Of a DNA stretch of 64,000 bases, positions 32,291-42,057 are shown in pieces. The translations under genes were made by a program, and so were the position numbers. The notes below the pieces were generated by a model, which ran no database searches, was not told where the DNA came from, and worked only from the letters and a program-made list of their open reading frames with translations. The stretch's first letter is position 1. Each line of letters opens with the position of its first letter. Source of the stretch: Vibrio proteolyticus NBRC 13287 (GTDB lineage Bacteria; Pseudomonadota; Gammaproteobacteria; Enterobacterales; Vibrionaceae); NCBI RefSeq assembly GCF_000467125.1, contig NZ_BATJ01000002.1:124001-188000 (forward strand). The letters run 5' to 3'.

Positions 32291-34384
32291 ATGAAGTTCA
32301 GCCTGCCTTTTGCGGACAAAATTCCGCCGATTCCTCAACGCGCCATGCCAGCCATTGGCGCGCCCGTGATGGTGCTGGCCACTCTGGCCATGGTGGTATT
32401 GCCGATACCGGCGTTTCTGCTTGACCTGTTTTTTACGTTCAACATCGCGTTGTCGATGGTCGTCCTGCTGGTCACGGTCTACACCAAGCGTCCGCTGGAT
32501 TTTGCCGCATTTCCGACAGTCTTGCTGATTGCCACCTTATTGCGTCTGGCGTTGAACGTTGCCTCAACCCGGGTGGTATTGCTGAACGGTCATGAAGGAG
32601 CCGGAGCGGCCGGTAACGTCATTGAAGCGTTTGGTAATGTGGTGATTGGCGGGAACTATGCCGTGGGTCTGGTGGTGTTCTTGATTCTGATGATCATCAA
32701 CTTTATGGTCGTAACCAAGGGTGCTGGCCGGATCTCTGAAGTCAGTGCACGTTTTACCCTGGATGCCTTGCCTGGTAAGCAGATGGCGATCGACGCCGAT
32801 TTGAACGCCGGACTGATTGATCAGGAGCAAGCACGACTGCGACGCAGTGAAGTCACCAAAGAGGCGGATTTCTACGGTTCGATGGACGGTGCGTCCAAGT
32901 TCGTTAAAGGGGATGCCATCGCTGGTATCCTGATCCTGTTCATCAACATCATCGGTGGCCTGTCCATCGGGATGGCGCAGTACGGTCTGAGTTTCCGTGA
33001 AGCGATTGAAATCTACACCCTGCTGACCATTGGTGATGGTCTGGTGGCGCAGATCCCATCGCTGTTGCTGTCTATCGGCGCTGCGATCATGGTGACGCGT
33101 CAGAATGCGGAAGAGGACATGGGACAACAAGTAGTGTTCCAGATGTTCGATAACCCGAAAGCGCTGATGATCACCGCCGCCATCCTCGGCGTGATGGGGA
33201 TTGTCCCGGGCATGCCGCATTTTGCCTTTTTGCTTTTGGCTGTCATCGCTGGCGGCGCTGCGTATCTGATTCAACGCAAACAGAAAAGGGCTGCCGAAGC
33301 TCCGGCCACACCCGCTGTTAGTGATACCGACGCGCCTGCCCAGAAAGAACTTTCTTGGGATGATGTCCAACCTGTCGACATTATTGGTCTGGAAGTCGGC
33401 TATCGATTGATCCCACTGGTGGACCGAGATCAGGGTGGGGAGCTGCTGGAGCGGGTGAAAGGGGTGCGCAAAAAACTGTCGCAGGATTTTGGCTTCTTGA
33501 TCCCGGCGGTACACATTCGCGATAACCTCGAACTGACGCCCAATAGTTACCGTATTACCTTGATGGGCGTTGCGGTTGGGGAAGCGGAGATCCGCCCGGA
33601 TCAAGAACTGGCCATCAACCCTGGTCAGGTGTACGGCATGATCGAAGGCGAAAAAACGATTGACCCGGCCTTTGGTCTTGAAGCGGTATGGATTCGTGAA
33701 GATCAGCGTGAACATGCCCAAGCGCTGGGCTACACGGTAGTAGATTCTTCGACGGTGTTAGCGACACACCTCAGCCAGCTGCTGACCAACAATGCAGCAC
33801 AACTGATTGGCCATGAAGAGGTACAAAATCTACTTGAGATGCTGGGCCGCAGTGCACCGAAGCTGGTGGAGAACTTTGTGCCGGATCAGTTGCCTCTGGG
33901 CGCCGTCGTGAAAGTACTGCAAAACCTGCTCAATGAAGCGATTCCTATCCGTGATATCCGGACCATCATTCAAACCCTGGCGGAGTACTCCGCGAAGAGT
34001 CAAGAACCTGACATTCTGACCGCGGCAGTGCGCATCGCACTGAAACGACTAATTGTTCAGGAAATCAATGGTATAGAGCCTGAACTGCCGGTCATTACGC
34101 TCATTCCTGAGCTGGAACAAATTTTGCATCAGACCATGCAGGCTTCTGGTGGTGAATCGGCGGGTATTGAGCCGGGGCTGGCTGAGCGACTTCAGTCATC
34201 CCTAAGTCAGGCCACGCAAGAACAGGAACTGAAAGGGGAGCCTGCGGTGTTGCTAACTTCCGGCGTGTTACGCTCAACGTTGGCCAAGTTTGTTAAAAAC
34301 ACCATTCCGTCACTCCGGGTGCTCTCCTATCAGGAAATTCCTGATGAGAAACAAATTCGAATCGTACAGGCGGTGGGCAACTGA
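32291..34384 (+). CDS. flhA: Flagellar export gate protein FlhA
   Basis: FlhA is the largest membrane part of the flagellar type III export gate. The 697-residue protein has eight TM helices in the first 340 residues and the conserved FHIPEP-like segment (RFTLDALPGKQMAIDADLN in part). A cytoplasmic domain then docks chaperone-substrate complexes (about 360-697). It heads the operon with flhF, flhG and fliA. A long antisense frame over its centre is a shadow. Confidence 0.97.
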   Translation: MKFSLPFADKIPPIPQRAMPAIGAPVMVLATLAMVVLPIPAFLLDLFFTFNIALSMVVLLVTVYTKRPLDFAAFPTVLLIATLLRLALNVASTRVVLLNGHEGAGAAGNVIEAFGNVVIGGNYAVGLVVFLILMIINFMVVTKGAGRISEVSARFTLDALPGKQMAIDADLNAGLIDQEQARLRRSEVTKEADFYGSMDGASKFVKGDAIAGILILFINIIGGLSIGMAQYGLSFREAIEIYTLLTIGDGLVAQIPSLLLSIGAAIMVTRQNAEEDMGQQVVFQMFDNPKALMITAAILGVMGIVPGMPHFAFLLLAVIAGGAAYLIQRKQKRAAEAPATPAVSDTDAPAQKELSWDDVQPVDIIGLEVGYRLIPLVDRDQGGELLERVKGVRKKLSQDFGFLIPAVHIRDNLELTPNSYRITLMGVAVGEAEIRPDQELAINPGQVYGMIEGEKTIDPAFGLEAVWIREDQREHAQALGYTVVDSSTVLATHLSQLLTNNAAQLIGHEEVQNLLEMLGRSAPKLVENFVPDQLPLGAVVKVLQNLLNEAIPIRDIRTIIQTLAEYSAKSQEPDILTAAVRIALKRLIVQEINGIEPELPVITLIPELEQILHQTMQASGGESAGIEPGLAERLQSSLSQATQEQELKGEPAVLLTSGVLRSTLAKFVKNTIPSLRVLSYQEIPDEKQIRIVQAVGN

Positions 34385-34430
34385 TACGGCTACGTGCCTG
34401 TACACAACTAGGTAAACACGGAAATCTGCT

Positions 34431-35909
34431 TTGAAAATAAAACGATTTTTTGCCAAGGACATGCGAGCAGCGCTTCTTCAGGTGAAGGAAGAGCTGGGTG
34501 CTGACGCGGTGATTATGTCCAACAAAAAAGTCGCGGGTGGCGTGGAAATCGTTGCAGCTGTCGATGGGGATCACTCGGCCGGACGTCAGATGTCGAACGA
34601 TTACAGTTCCCGTCCGCGCCAAGCTCAGTATGCGCAGCCGCCGGCAGCACCGGCGGCCAGCCCTCGTCAGTTGGAAGACGACCGTGTCAGTTTACAGTCG
34701 AGCGCAGACAAGGGCCGCTCGATGACCCAGCGTTTTGCGAACATGCTCAAGCAGTACAGCCACCATGAGCAGGAAGACCAACCCCCGGCGGAGAGAGGCG
34801 AAGATTCCCTCACGGCGTTGTTACGCCGTCAGCAGGAAAAACGCAACGACGGATCCCTGTCCGGCATGTTGAAAGAAGACTCGCCGCTGGCCCGTTTGAT
34901 TGCCGATGATCCTCGCATGCAGCAACAGCAGCCTCGCTTGGATCCAACCCGTTATGACCGTCAAACGGCCAAAGAACGTGAAGCCGATAAAGCCGAATTA
35001 GAAGATATGCGTGAAGAAATGTCTTCAATCCGTCGCCTATTAGAACATCAGGTGTCTGGATTAATGTGGCAGGAGGTGGAACGTCGTGAACCGTTACGGG
35101 CAATGTTGATTAAGCGGTTAGAACGAATGGGAGTGTCGGCAGAACTGGCCGATCAGCTGGCGTGCTACATTCCCGAAGATACGCCGCCGAACAAAGCCTG
35201 GAAAGCTCTGTTGGCGTTGGTGGCTGATCAAATCCCGGTTACCAAACAAGATATTCTCAAACGTGGTGGTGTCGTGGCACTGCTTGGACCGACCGGTGTC
35301 GGAAAGACCACATCGGTTGCCAAGCTGGCGGCGCGTGCGGCTATGGAATACGGTGCGGACAATGTCGCGTTAGTGACCACCGATACCTATCGAATCGGTG
35401 CACATGAGCAACTGTCAATTTATGGCAGAATTATGGGTTGTCCGGTAAGAGTTGCTAAAGATTCTGACGAACTGGCCGATGTAATATACCAGTTAAGGAA
35501 TCGCCGCCTGATTTTAGTAGATACGGCGGGCATGGGGCAGCGTGATGTACGCCTTTCTGAACAGTTAGATACGCTGATGCAGGAAAGTGGAGAAGTCATT
35601 AACAGCTACCTGGTGCTACCGGCAACCGCACAACGCAGAGTATTACAGGAAACCATAGAGCATTTCAGACGAATTCCGCTCTCTGGTTGTATTATGACCA
35701 AGCTCGATGAATCCCTGAGCCTGGGCGAATTTGTGAGTGTCGTAGTTCAAAATGCCTTGCCCGTGGCGTACATCGCCAATGGACAACGAGTACCGGAAGA
35801 TATTGTGATTGCGCAACCCAAGTACATGGTAGCAAAGGCAAACGAATTACTGGAAAAGTCGACAGAAAATGAACCCCATTTCTGGAACAGCAGTACAGAT
35901 GGGTTCTAG
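34431..35909 (+). CDS. flhF: Flagellar SRP-like GTPase FlhF
   Basis: FlhF sets the polar position of the flagellum and is needed for its assembly. The 492-residue protein has a basic N-terminus (KIKRFFAKDMRAAL) and a variable B domain. The NG GTPase domain follows, with G1 GPTGVGKTT (near 286), DTYRIGAHEQL, G3 DTAGMGQRD and G4 TKLDE. Translation starts at a TTG. It lies 46 bp after flhA and just before flhG, its functional antagonist. HubP, encoded earlier in this window, recruits this system to the pole. Confidence 0.96.
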   Translation: MKIKRFFAKDMRAALLQVKEELGADAVIMSNKKVAGGVEIVAAVDGDHSAGRQMSNDYSSRPRQAQYAQPPAAPAASPRQLEDDRVSLQSSADKGRSMTQRFANMLKQYSHHEQEDQPPAERGEDSLTALLRRQQEKRNDGSLSGMLKEDSPLARLIADDPRMQQQQPRLDPTRYDRQTAKEREADKAELEDMREEMSSIRRLLEHQVSGLMWQEVERREPLRAMLIKRLERMGVSAELADQLACYIPEDTPPNKAWKALLALVADQIPVTKQDILKRGGVVALLGPTGVGKTTSVAKLAARAAMEYGADNVALVTTDTYRIGAHEQLSIYGRIMGCPVRVAKDSDELADVIYQLRNRRLILVDTAGMGQRDVRLSEQLDTLMQESGEVINSYLVLPATAQRRVLQETIEHFRRIPLSGCIMTKLDESLSLGEFVSVVVQNALPVAYIANGQRVPEDIVIAQPKYMVAKANELLEKSTENEPHFWNSSTDGF

Positions 35910-35921
35910 GCGGCGAACGAT

Positions 35922-36809
35922 ATGACAGAAGATATGATACAAGACCAAGCAAGCGGCCTGCGTCGCTTAACTAAACCCTCTTTGACCAAGGTTATTTCGG
36001 TAACCGGAGGCAAGGGTGGTGTTGGTAAATCAAATGTAACTCTGGGCCTGGCGATTTGTATGGCACGTCAGGGAAAGAAAGTCATGGTATTGGACGCTGA
36101 CCTTGGTTTGGCAAATGTTGATGTAATGCTGGGTATTCGTCCCAAGCTCAACCTCGGTCACGTGCTGGCCGGTGAATGCGAGCTGAAAGACGCCATTGTG
36201 GAAGGACCGCATGGCATCCGCATCATTCCAGCAACGTCTGGTACTCAATCTATGACCGAGTTGTCCCATGCACAACATGCCGGATTGATCCGTGCATTTG
36301 GTAGCCTGGAAGACGAAATGGATGTCTTGCTGATAGACACTGCGGCCGGTATTTCGGACATGGTGGTCAGCTTTTCCCGGGCAGCTCAGGACGTGATTGT
36401 GGTGGTGTGTGATGAACCGACATCCATCACGGATGCCTATGCATTAATCAAACTGTTGAGTAAGGAACATCAGGTCCAACGGTTTAAAATCGTCGCGAAT
36501 ATGGTCAGAAGCTATCGCGAAGGGCGAGAATTGTTCGCAAAGTTGACCCTAGTCACAGAGCGATTCTTGAATGTGAGCCTCGAACTCGTAGCATGTATTC
36601 CATTGGATGATAAAGTTCGTCAGGCAGTGAAAAGACAGAAAATAGTCGTGGACGCGTTCCCGCGTTCTCCGGCATCACTGGCGATGGGCTCACTCGCGAA
36701 CAAAGCATTGACTTGGCCTATACCGAAAACCCCGAGTGGCCACTTGGAGTTTTTCGTCGAGCGCCTGCTCAAGCGTGATGATTATGTAGGGGAACCGTTT
36801 GGTGAATAA
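35922..36809 (+). CDS. flhG: MinD/ParA-like flagellar number regulator FlhG
   Basis: FlhG (FleN, YlxH) is a MinD-type ATPase that limits polar flagella to one by restraining FlhF and the master regulator FlrA. The 295-residue protein has the deviant Walker A KGGVGKS at 31-37, the DADLGLANVD segment, and a C-terminal membrane-targeting helix (HLEFFVERLLKR). It begins 12 nt after flhF and overlaps the fliA start by 8 nt. Confidence 0.95.
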   Translation: MTEDMIQDQASGLRRLTKPSLTKVISVTGGKGGVGKSNVTLGLAICMARQGKKVMVLDADLGLANVDVMLGIRPKLNLGHVLAGECELKDAIVEGPHGIRIIPATSGTQSMTELSHAQHAGLIRAFGSLEDEMDVLLIDTAAGISDMVVSFSRAAQDVIVVVCDEPTSITDAYALIKLLSKEHQVQRFKIVANMVRSYREGRELFAKLTLVTERFLNVSLELVACIPLDDKVRQAVKRQKIVVDAFPRSPASLAMGSLANKALTWPIPKTPSGHLEFFVERLLKRDDYVGEPFGE

Positions 36810-37533
36810 AGCGCTGACTTATGACCAATATGCCAATCAGAATAGCCAGAAGGCGTTTCTGGAAAAGTACTCAGTATTGGTAAAGCGAATTGCTCACCAC
36901 CTATTAGGCAGATTGCCACCCAGTGTTCAGGTTGAAGACCTGATTCAAGCCGGAATGATCGGCCTGCTGGAAGCCCAGAAAAATTATGATGGCAGTAAAG
37001 GTGCAAGTTTCGAAACCTACGCGGGTATCCGCATACGTGGGGCGATGCTGGATGATATTCGGCGCGGAGACTGGGTACCTCGTTCGGTTCACAAGCACAG
37101 CCGAGAGATTTCTCAGGCGATCGCTGTACTGGAGGGCGAGCTGAACCGAGACCCGAGTGACTCAGAAGTGGCCAAGTTTATGGGCCTGTCTCTCGATCAA
37201 TATCATAGCGCACTGACTGACATCAATTGTTCACGGCTGGTCGGCATCGACGACTTGGGAATTTCCGATGATGCCATCGTACCCGCCGATGAAGAAGACG
37301 ACTCTCCATTTAAAGGTGTTGCTGATGAATCTTTCCGCAAAGCGTTGATAGATTCAATAAAATCGCTGCCTGAACGAGAAGCTCTGGTACTTTCGTTGTA
37401 TTATGATGAAGAGTTAAATTTAAAAGAAATTGGTGAAGTGATTGGCGTGAGCGAATCACGTGTGAGTCAAATTCTTAGTCAATCTATGCAACGTTTGCGC
37501 ACCAAATTAAGCGCGTGGACAGAACATGAATAA
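36802..37533 (+). CDS. fliA: Flagellar sigma factor FliA (sigma-28)
   Basis: FliA directs transcription of late flagellar genes and is held by FlgM until the hook is complete. The 243-residue protein has sigma region 2 (VQVEDLIQAGMIGLLEA and GASFETYAGIRIRGAMLD), region 3, and a region 4 helix-turn-helix (LNLKEIGEVIGVSESRVSQI). The GTG at 36802 was chosen; the adjacent TTG at 36799 is also possible, with AGGGG 6-9 nt upstream. It overlaps the end of flhG. Confidence 0.95.
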   Translation: MNKALTYDQYANQNSQKAFLEKYSVLVKRIAHHLLGRLPPSVQVEDLIQAGMIGLLEAQKNYDGSKGASFETYAGIRIRGAMLDDIRRGDWVPRSVHKHSREISQAIAVLEGELNRDPSDSEVAKFMGLSLDQYHSALTDINCSRLVGIDDLGISDDAIVPADEEDDSPFKGVADESFRKALIDSIKSLPEREALVLSLYYDEELNLKEIGEVIGVSESRVSQILSQSMQRLRTKLSAWTEHE

Positions 37534-37566
37534 CAATCACTGATATTTCACTCAGTGGAGGCAATT

Positions 37567-37947
37567 TTGAATAAAAATATGAAAATCCTAATTGTTGATG
37601 ACTTTTCAACAATGCGCCGAATCGTTAAAAACCTGCTTCGTGACCTGGGGTTCAATAACACTCAGGAAGCAGACGATGGTCTGACGGCATTGCCGATGCT
37701 GAAAAAAGGCGAATTCGATTTTGTCGTAACCGACTGGAATATGCCTGGTATGCAAGGCATTGATTTGCTTAAACACATCCGTGCGGATGATGAACTGAAA
37801 CACCTTCCTGTATTGATGATCACCGCGGAAGCCAAACGCGAGCAGATTATCGAAGCCGCTCAAGCTGGGGTAAATGGTTATATTGTTAAGCCTTTCACCG
37901 CCGCAACATTAAAAGAAAAATTAGAAAAAATCTTTGAGCGTTTGTAA
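37567..37947 (+). CDS. cheY: Chemotaxis response regulator CheY
   Basis: CheY, phosphorylated by CheA, binds the FliM switch to change rotation. The protein is a single receiver domain with the acidic pair in ILIVDDFST, the phospho-accepting Asp in [16 protein letters not shown] and the VKPF lysine. The TTG at 37567 was chosen (126 residues) because GGAGG ends 5 nt before it. A GTG at 37555 would add four residues but lies inside a small hairpin and has no ribosome-binding site. Its stop codon lies in the stem of a terminator-like hairpin. Confidence 0.95.
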   Translation: MNKNMKILIVDDFSTMRRIVKNLLRDLGFNNTQEADDGLTALPMLKKGEFDFVVTDWNMPGMQGIDLLKHIRADDELKHLPVLMITAEAKREQIIEAAQAGVNGYIVKPFTAATLKEKLEKIFERL

Positions 37948-37974
37948 GTCAACTTTTTAACTTACATTTTTTTT
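37943..37974 (+). terminator. Terminator-like hairpin overlapping the cheY stop codon
   Basis: TGTAAGT (37943-37949) pairs with ACTTACA (37960-37966) and is followed by T8. The cheY TAA (37945-37947) lies in the stem, so terminating ribosomes would cover it. It probably lowers cheZ-onward transcription relative to cheY. Confidence 0.7.
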
Positions 37975-37997
37975 GCCGACAAAAAGGCTTATTCAGG

Positions 37998-38714
37998 ATG
38001 ATTTCATTAGAACAGGCAAAGCAGCTGGTTGAGTTGCTTGAACATGAGCAGCAGAACGAAGCGAACTTACTCGTAAAGCAGATTTACGAGGGGTGTGACA
38101 ACCCAATGCTTCAGGAAATCGGGTCTCTGACCAGAGACCTGCATGACTCACTTAAACAGTTCAATCTGGACGAACGTATGAGTGAAATTGCGAACGACGA
38201 AATTCCGGATGCCCGGGATCGTTTGCAGTACGTTATCGAGAAAACTGAAGTGGCAGCCAACCGCACAATGGATGCGGTTGATCGCTGCATGCCAATTGCT
38301 GATAACCTTCACGAGGGCCTGCTGCAAGTTCGCCCCCAGTGGAACGAGCTGATGCGCGGGCGTATCGAACTGTCTGAATTCAAAGCTCTGTGCCACCGGA
38401 TTGACGGCCTGCTGGCTCAGGTTGAGGGTGACAGTACCGAGCTTCGTGGACAACTGACCGACATTTTAATGGCACAGGATTTTCAGGATTTAACCGGCCA
38501 GATCATTCGACGGGTGATTGCATTAGTAAACGAAGTCGAAGATCGACTGGTTGAAATCCTGACTGTATTCGGTGCAAGTCAGGCTGACTCATCAGAACAA
38601 GAGAAAAAAGCATCGACCGATCCCGAGGGGCCGATTATGAATCCTCATGAGCGCGCTGATGCAGTGTCTTCCCAGGATGAAGTCGACGACTTACTGTCGA
38701 GCCTAGGGTTTTAG
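37998..38714 (+). CDS. cheZ: CheY-P phosphatase CheZ
   Basis: CheZ speeds dephosphorylation of CheY-P. The 238-residue protein forms the long helical hairpin of the family. The catalytic segment is LTDILMAQDFQDLTGQIIRR, whose Gln acts on CheY. The C-terminal CheY-docking peptide is SQDEVDDLLSSLGF. That peptide type recurs in the CheA linker of this genome. The gene lies between cheY and cheA, 9 bp before cheA. Confidence 0.95.
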   Translation: MISLEQAKQLVELLEHEQQNEANLLVKQIYEGCDNPMLQEIGSLTRDLHDSLKQFNLDERMSEIANDEIPDARDRLQYVIEKTEVAANRTMDAVDRCMPIADNLHEGLLQVRPQWNELMRGRIELSEFKALCHRIDGLLAQVEGDSTELRGQLTDILMAQDFQDLTGQIIRRVIALVNEVEDRLVEILTVFGASQADSSEQEKKASTDPEGPIMNPHERADAVSSQDEVDDLLSSLGF

Positions 38715-38723
38715 GGGTAACGT

Positions 38724-40916
38724 ATGAGCTATGAATTAGATGAAGACATTCTGCAGGACTTTCTAGTCGAAGCAGGGGAGATTCTGGAGCTGCTGTCTGA
38801 GCAACTTGTGGAACTGGAAAACAACCCTGAAGACAAAGATCTGTTGAATGCGATATTCCGTGGTTTCCACACCGTGAAAGGTGGGGCTGGCTTCTTGTCT
38901 TTGGCAGAACTGGTCGATACTTGTCACGGCGCTGAAAACGTGTTCGATATACTGAGAAACGGTCAGCGTACCGTCACTCCGGCTTTGATGGATACCATGC
39001 TTCGTGCGCTGGATACAGTCAATGAACAGTTCCGTGCAGTTCAGGACCGTGAACCTTTGACACCGGCAGATCCTTCCCTTCTTGATGAGCTCCACCGTTT
39101 ATGTAAGCCGGAATCCGAAGACGAGCCTGAGGTTGTCATCGCTGAGCCAGAGCCGGACATTCCGGTTGTGGAAGACCGCACTGAGCCAGAGGCGCAAGCG
39201 CCGCAAAGCACCGTGGGTTCGGTTGATGACATCACTCAGGATGAATTTGAAAAACTGCTGGATGAACTGCATGGCAAAGGCGGCGCACCGGGTCAACAAA
39301 GTGAGCCGGTGGCCAGCACAGCATCGCCAGCAAACGTCTCTGACGATAGCGGTGACATCACCGACGACGAATTTGAACGTTTACTGGATGAACTGCATGG
39401 CTCCGGGAAAGGACCTTCTGCGGCGTCAGAGGATAAGTCGGCAGACAGCGTGCCAGTATCTAAAGCACCTGAAACTCCGAAGGCGTCTTCATCAGACGAC
39501 GATCTGATGACAGACGAAGAGTTTGAGAAACTGCTGGATGAGTTGCACGGCGCTGGGAAAGGTCCTTCTCTTGAAGAACTGGAAGCCGCTACGAAACCCG
39601 CGGCAGCCAACCCGAAACCGGCCAGCCCGGTCAGTGCGCAGCCAGTGAAAGCAGCGCCGTCGGTTGCAGCCAAAGAACAGCCTAAACCACCAGCAACCAA
39701 AGAAAGTGCTCAGGCGGTTCAGATTAAAAAGCCTCAGGCTGAAGCGACAGTGCGGGTTGATACCTCAACACTGGACACCATCATGAACATGGTTGGTGAG
39801 CTGGTATTGGTGCGTAACCGCCTGCTGAGTCTGGGTCTTAATAGTAACGACGAAGAGATGTCCAAAGCGGTCTCCAATCTCGATGTTGTCACGGCGGACC
39901 TGCAAGGTGCGGTGATGAAAACCCGTATGCAGCCAATCAAGAAAGTATTTGGTCGCTTCCCTCGGGTGGTACGCGATCTGGCACGCAGCCTAAATAAAGA
40001 CATTGCTCTGGAAATGCGCGGCGAAGAAACCGATCTGGATAAAAACCTGGTTGAGGCGTTGGCGGATCCATTGATCCACTTAGTGCGCAACTCAGTGGAC
40101 CACGGTATTGAAATGCCGGATGTACGCGTGGCCGCAGGCAAACCGCGCACGGGTAAAGTGATTCTGTCGGCATCTCAGGAAGGTGATCACATTGAACTGG
40201 CGATCGTCGATGATGGTGGTGGTATGGACCCGGACAAGCTGCGCGCCATTGCGGTGAAACGCGGCATGATGGACGAAGACGCGGCTTCTCGCCTGACTGA
40301 CAAAGAGTGCTTTAACCTTATCTTTATGCCGGGTTTCTCCAGTAAAGATAAAATTTCTGATATTTCAGGACGCGGTGTTGGTATGGACGTGGTGAAAACG
40401 GCCATCAATACACTCAACGGTTCAATTGACATCGACTCAGAGATGGGCAAAGGCACCAAAATTACGATTAAGGTGCCGTTAACGCTGGCGATCCTGCCAA
40501 CGTTGATGGTAGGGATTGGCGGACATCCGTTTGCTCTGCCACTGGCCAGCGTCAGTGAAATTTTCCACCTTGATCTGAGCAAGACAAACGTCGTGGACGG
40601 TCAGTTGACCATTATTGTCCGTGATAAGTCGATTCCGCTGTTTTATTTGCAGAACTGGCTGGCGCCTCAGGCAGGCCATATTGAACAGCGCAAAGGACAT
40701 GGTCACGTCGTGATTGTGCAAATCGGTAACCAGCGTGTCGGCTTTGTGGTGGATACTCTGATTGGCCAGGAAGAAGTGGTCATTAAACCACTGGATAATC
40801 TGTTGCAGGGCACGCCGGGTATGGCGGGGGCGACGATCACCAGTGATGGCCATATCGCATTGATTTTGGATGTGCCTGATCTGCTGAAGCAGTATGCGTC
40901 GGCATCTCGCATCTAG
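38724..40916 (+). CDS. cheA: Chemotaxis histidine kinase CheA
   Basis: CheA phosphorylates CheY and CheB in receptor arrays. The 730-residue protein has a P1 HPt domain with His49 in FHTVKGGAGF. A long acidic and Pro/Ala-rich linker (about 130-340) takes the place where enteric CheA has P2. P3 dimerisation comes next (LDTIMNMVGELVLVRN). P4 has the N box (PLIHLVRNSVDHGIE), G1 (DDGGGMDPDKL) and G2 (GRGVGMDVV). P5 is CheW-like. The linker holds three near-identical peptides ending LLDELHG (168-184, 210-226, 260-276), which resemble CheY-binding peptides of FliM and CheZ. In vibrios the linker also contacts ParP. Confidence 0.96.
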   Translation: MSYELDEDILQDFLVEAGEILELLSEQLVELENNPEDKDLLNAIFRGFHTVKGGAGFLSLAELVDTCHGAENVFDILRNGQRTVTPALMDTMLRALDTVNEQFRAVQDREPLTPADPSLLDELHRLCKPESEDEPEVVIAEPEPDIPVVEDRTEPEAQAPQSTVGSVDDITQDEFEKLLDELHGKGGAPGQQSEPVASTASPANVSDDSGDITDDEFERLLDELHGSGKGPSAASEDKSADSVPVSKAPETPKASSSDDDLMTDEEFEKLLDELHGAGKGPSLEELEAATKPAAANPKPASPVSAQPVKAAPSVAAKEQPKPPATKESAQAVQIKKPQAEATVRVDTSTLDTIMNMVGELVLVRNRLLSLGLNSNDEEMSKAVSNLDVVTADLQGAVMKTRMQPIKKVFGRFPRVVRDLARSLNKDIALEMRGEETDLDKNLVEALADPLIHLVRNSVDHGIEMPDVRVAAGKPRTGKVILSASQEGDHIELAIVDDGGGMDPDKLRAIAVKRGMMDEDAASRLTDKECFNLIFMPGFSSKDKISDISGRGVGMDVVKTAINTLNGSIDIDSEMGKGTKITIKVPLTLAILPTLMVGIGGHPFALPLASVSEIFHLDLSKTNVVDGQLTIIVRDKSIPLFYLQNWLAPQAGHIEQRKGHGHVVIVQIGNQRVGFVVDTLIGQEEVVIKPLDNLLQGTPGMAGATITSDGHIALILDVPDLLKQYASASRI

Positions 40917-40940
40917 CGCACCGGATGAAGAAGGAAAAGT

Positions 40941-42047
40941 ATGGCGATTCGAGTATTAGTGGTAGATGACTCAAGTTTCTTCCGCCGCCGAGTAAGCGAA
41001 ATTATTAATTCTGAACCTCGTCTTGAGGTGATTGATGTGGCAACCAACGGCCGAGAGGCCGTTGATAAAGCGATACAGCTTAAGCCGGATGTGATCACGA
41101 TGGACATCGAAATGCCGGTAATGGACGGCATTTCTGCTGTACGTGAGATCATGGCGAAACAGCCGGTTCCTATCCTAATGTTCTCGTCCCTGACTCATGA
41201 AGGGGCGAAAGCGACGCTGGATGCACTTGATGCCGGTGCACTCGATTTTCTGCCGAAGAAGTTTGAAGACATTGCGCGCAATCGTGACGAAGCCGTTAGC
41301 CTGTTGCAGCAACGCGTCATCCAGATTTCTTCGCGCCGTACTATGATGCGTCGTCCGGTAGCCCCTCGTCCAACGGCTGCAACCACCGCCGCCAGACCGG
41401 GCAGCGCGCCATTAACACGTGGGGCACGACCAGCAGCGCCGGCCGCCGCACGCTTTAAAGCCTCCGGTAAGAAATATCAGCTGACGGCAATCGGTACCTC
41501 AACGGGAGGGCCAGTGGCCTTGCAGAAAATTCTGACCAAGTTGCCAGCCAGTTATCCGCATCCGATCGTATTGATCCAGCATATGCCGGCGACGTTTACG
41601 GCCGCATTTGCCAGCCGTTTGAACTCGTTGTGTAAAATTGAAGTCCGCGAAGCGCAAGACGGCGACGTGCTCAAACCGGGCGTTGCTTATCTGGCACCGG
41701 GCGGTAAACAGATGATGGTTGACGGTCGTCCGGGCGCATCGCGTTTGCGTATTCTGGATGGCGGTGAGCGCATGAATTACAAGCCTTGTGTCGATGTTAC
41801 CTTCGGCTCCGCTGCCAAAATCTACGGTGATAAAGTCCTGTCGATGGTGTTGACCGGCATGGGCGCTGATGGCCGTGAAGGAGCACGTATGCTCAAGCAG
41901 GCCGGCGCGACCATTTGGGCTCAGGACGAAGAGAGCTGTGTGGTTTACGGCATGCCTCAGGCGGTCGCCAAAGCAGGTATCTCGAGTGAAGATCTGCCTC
42001 TGGAACGCATTGCGGAACGGATGCTGGTTGAAGTCGGACTAGCGTAG
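40941..42047 (+). CDS. cheB: Chemotaxis glutamate methylesterase CheB
   Basis: CheB demethylates and deamidates chemoreceptors for adaptation when phosphorylated by CheA. The 368-residue protein has an N-terminal receiver ([13 protein letters not shown], phospho-Asp in [11 protein letters not shown]) and an Ala/Pro-rich linker. The C-terminal esterase domain has the catalytic Ser in GTSTGGP (near 187), His in IQHMP and Asp in TGMGADG. It is 24 bp after cheA and 10 bp before parC. Confidence 0.96.
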   Translation: MAIRVLVVDDSSFFRRRVSEIINSEPRLEVIDVATNGREAVDKAIQLKPDVITMDIEMPVMDGISAVREIMAKQPVPILMFSSLTHEGAKATLDALDAGALDFLPKKFEDIARNRDEAVSLLQQRVIQISSRRTMMRRPVAPRPTAATTAARPGSAPLTRGARPAAPAAARFKASGKKYQLTAIGTSTGGPVALQKILTKLPASYPHPIVLIQHMPATFTAAFASRLNSLCKIEVREAQDGDVLKPGVAYLAPGGKQMMVDGRPGASRLRILDGGERMNYKPCVDVTFGSAAKIYGDKVLSMVLTGMGADGREGARMLKQAGATIWAQDEESCVVYGMPQAVAKAGISSEDLPLERIAERMLVEVGLA

Positions 42048-42057
42048 AGGTACTGGC

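Noticed and set aside
32564..33721. 385-codon open frame antisense to flhA
   Set aside because: It is wholly inside flhA, has no recognisable domain, and its composition follows from flhA codon bias.
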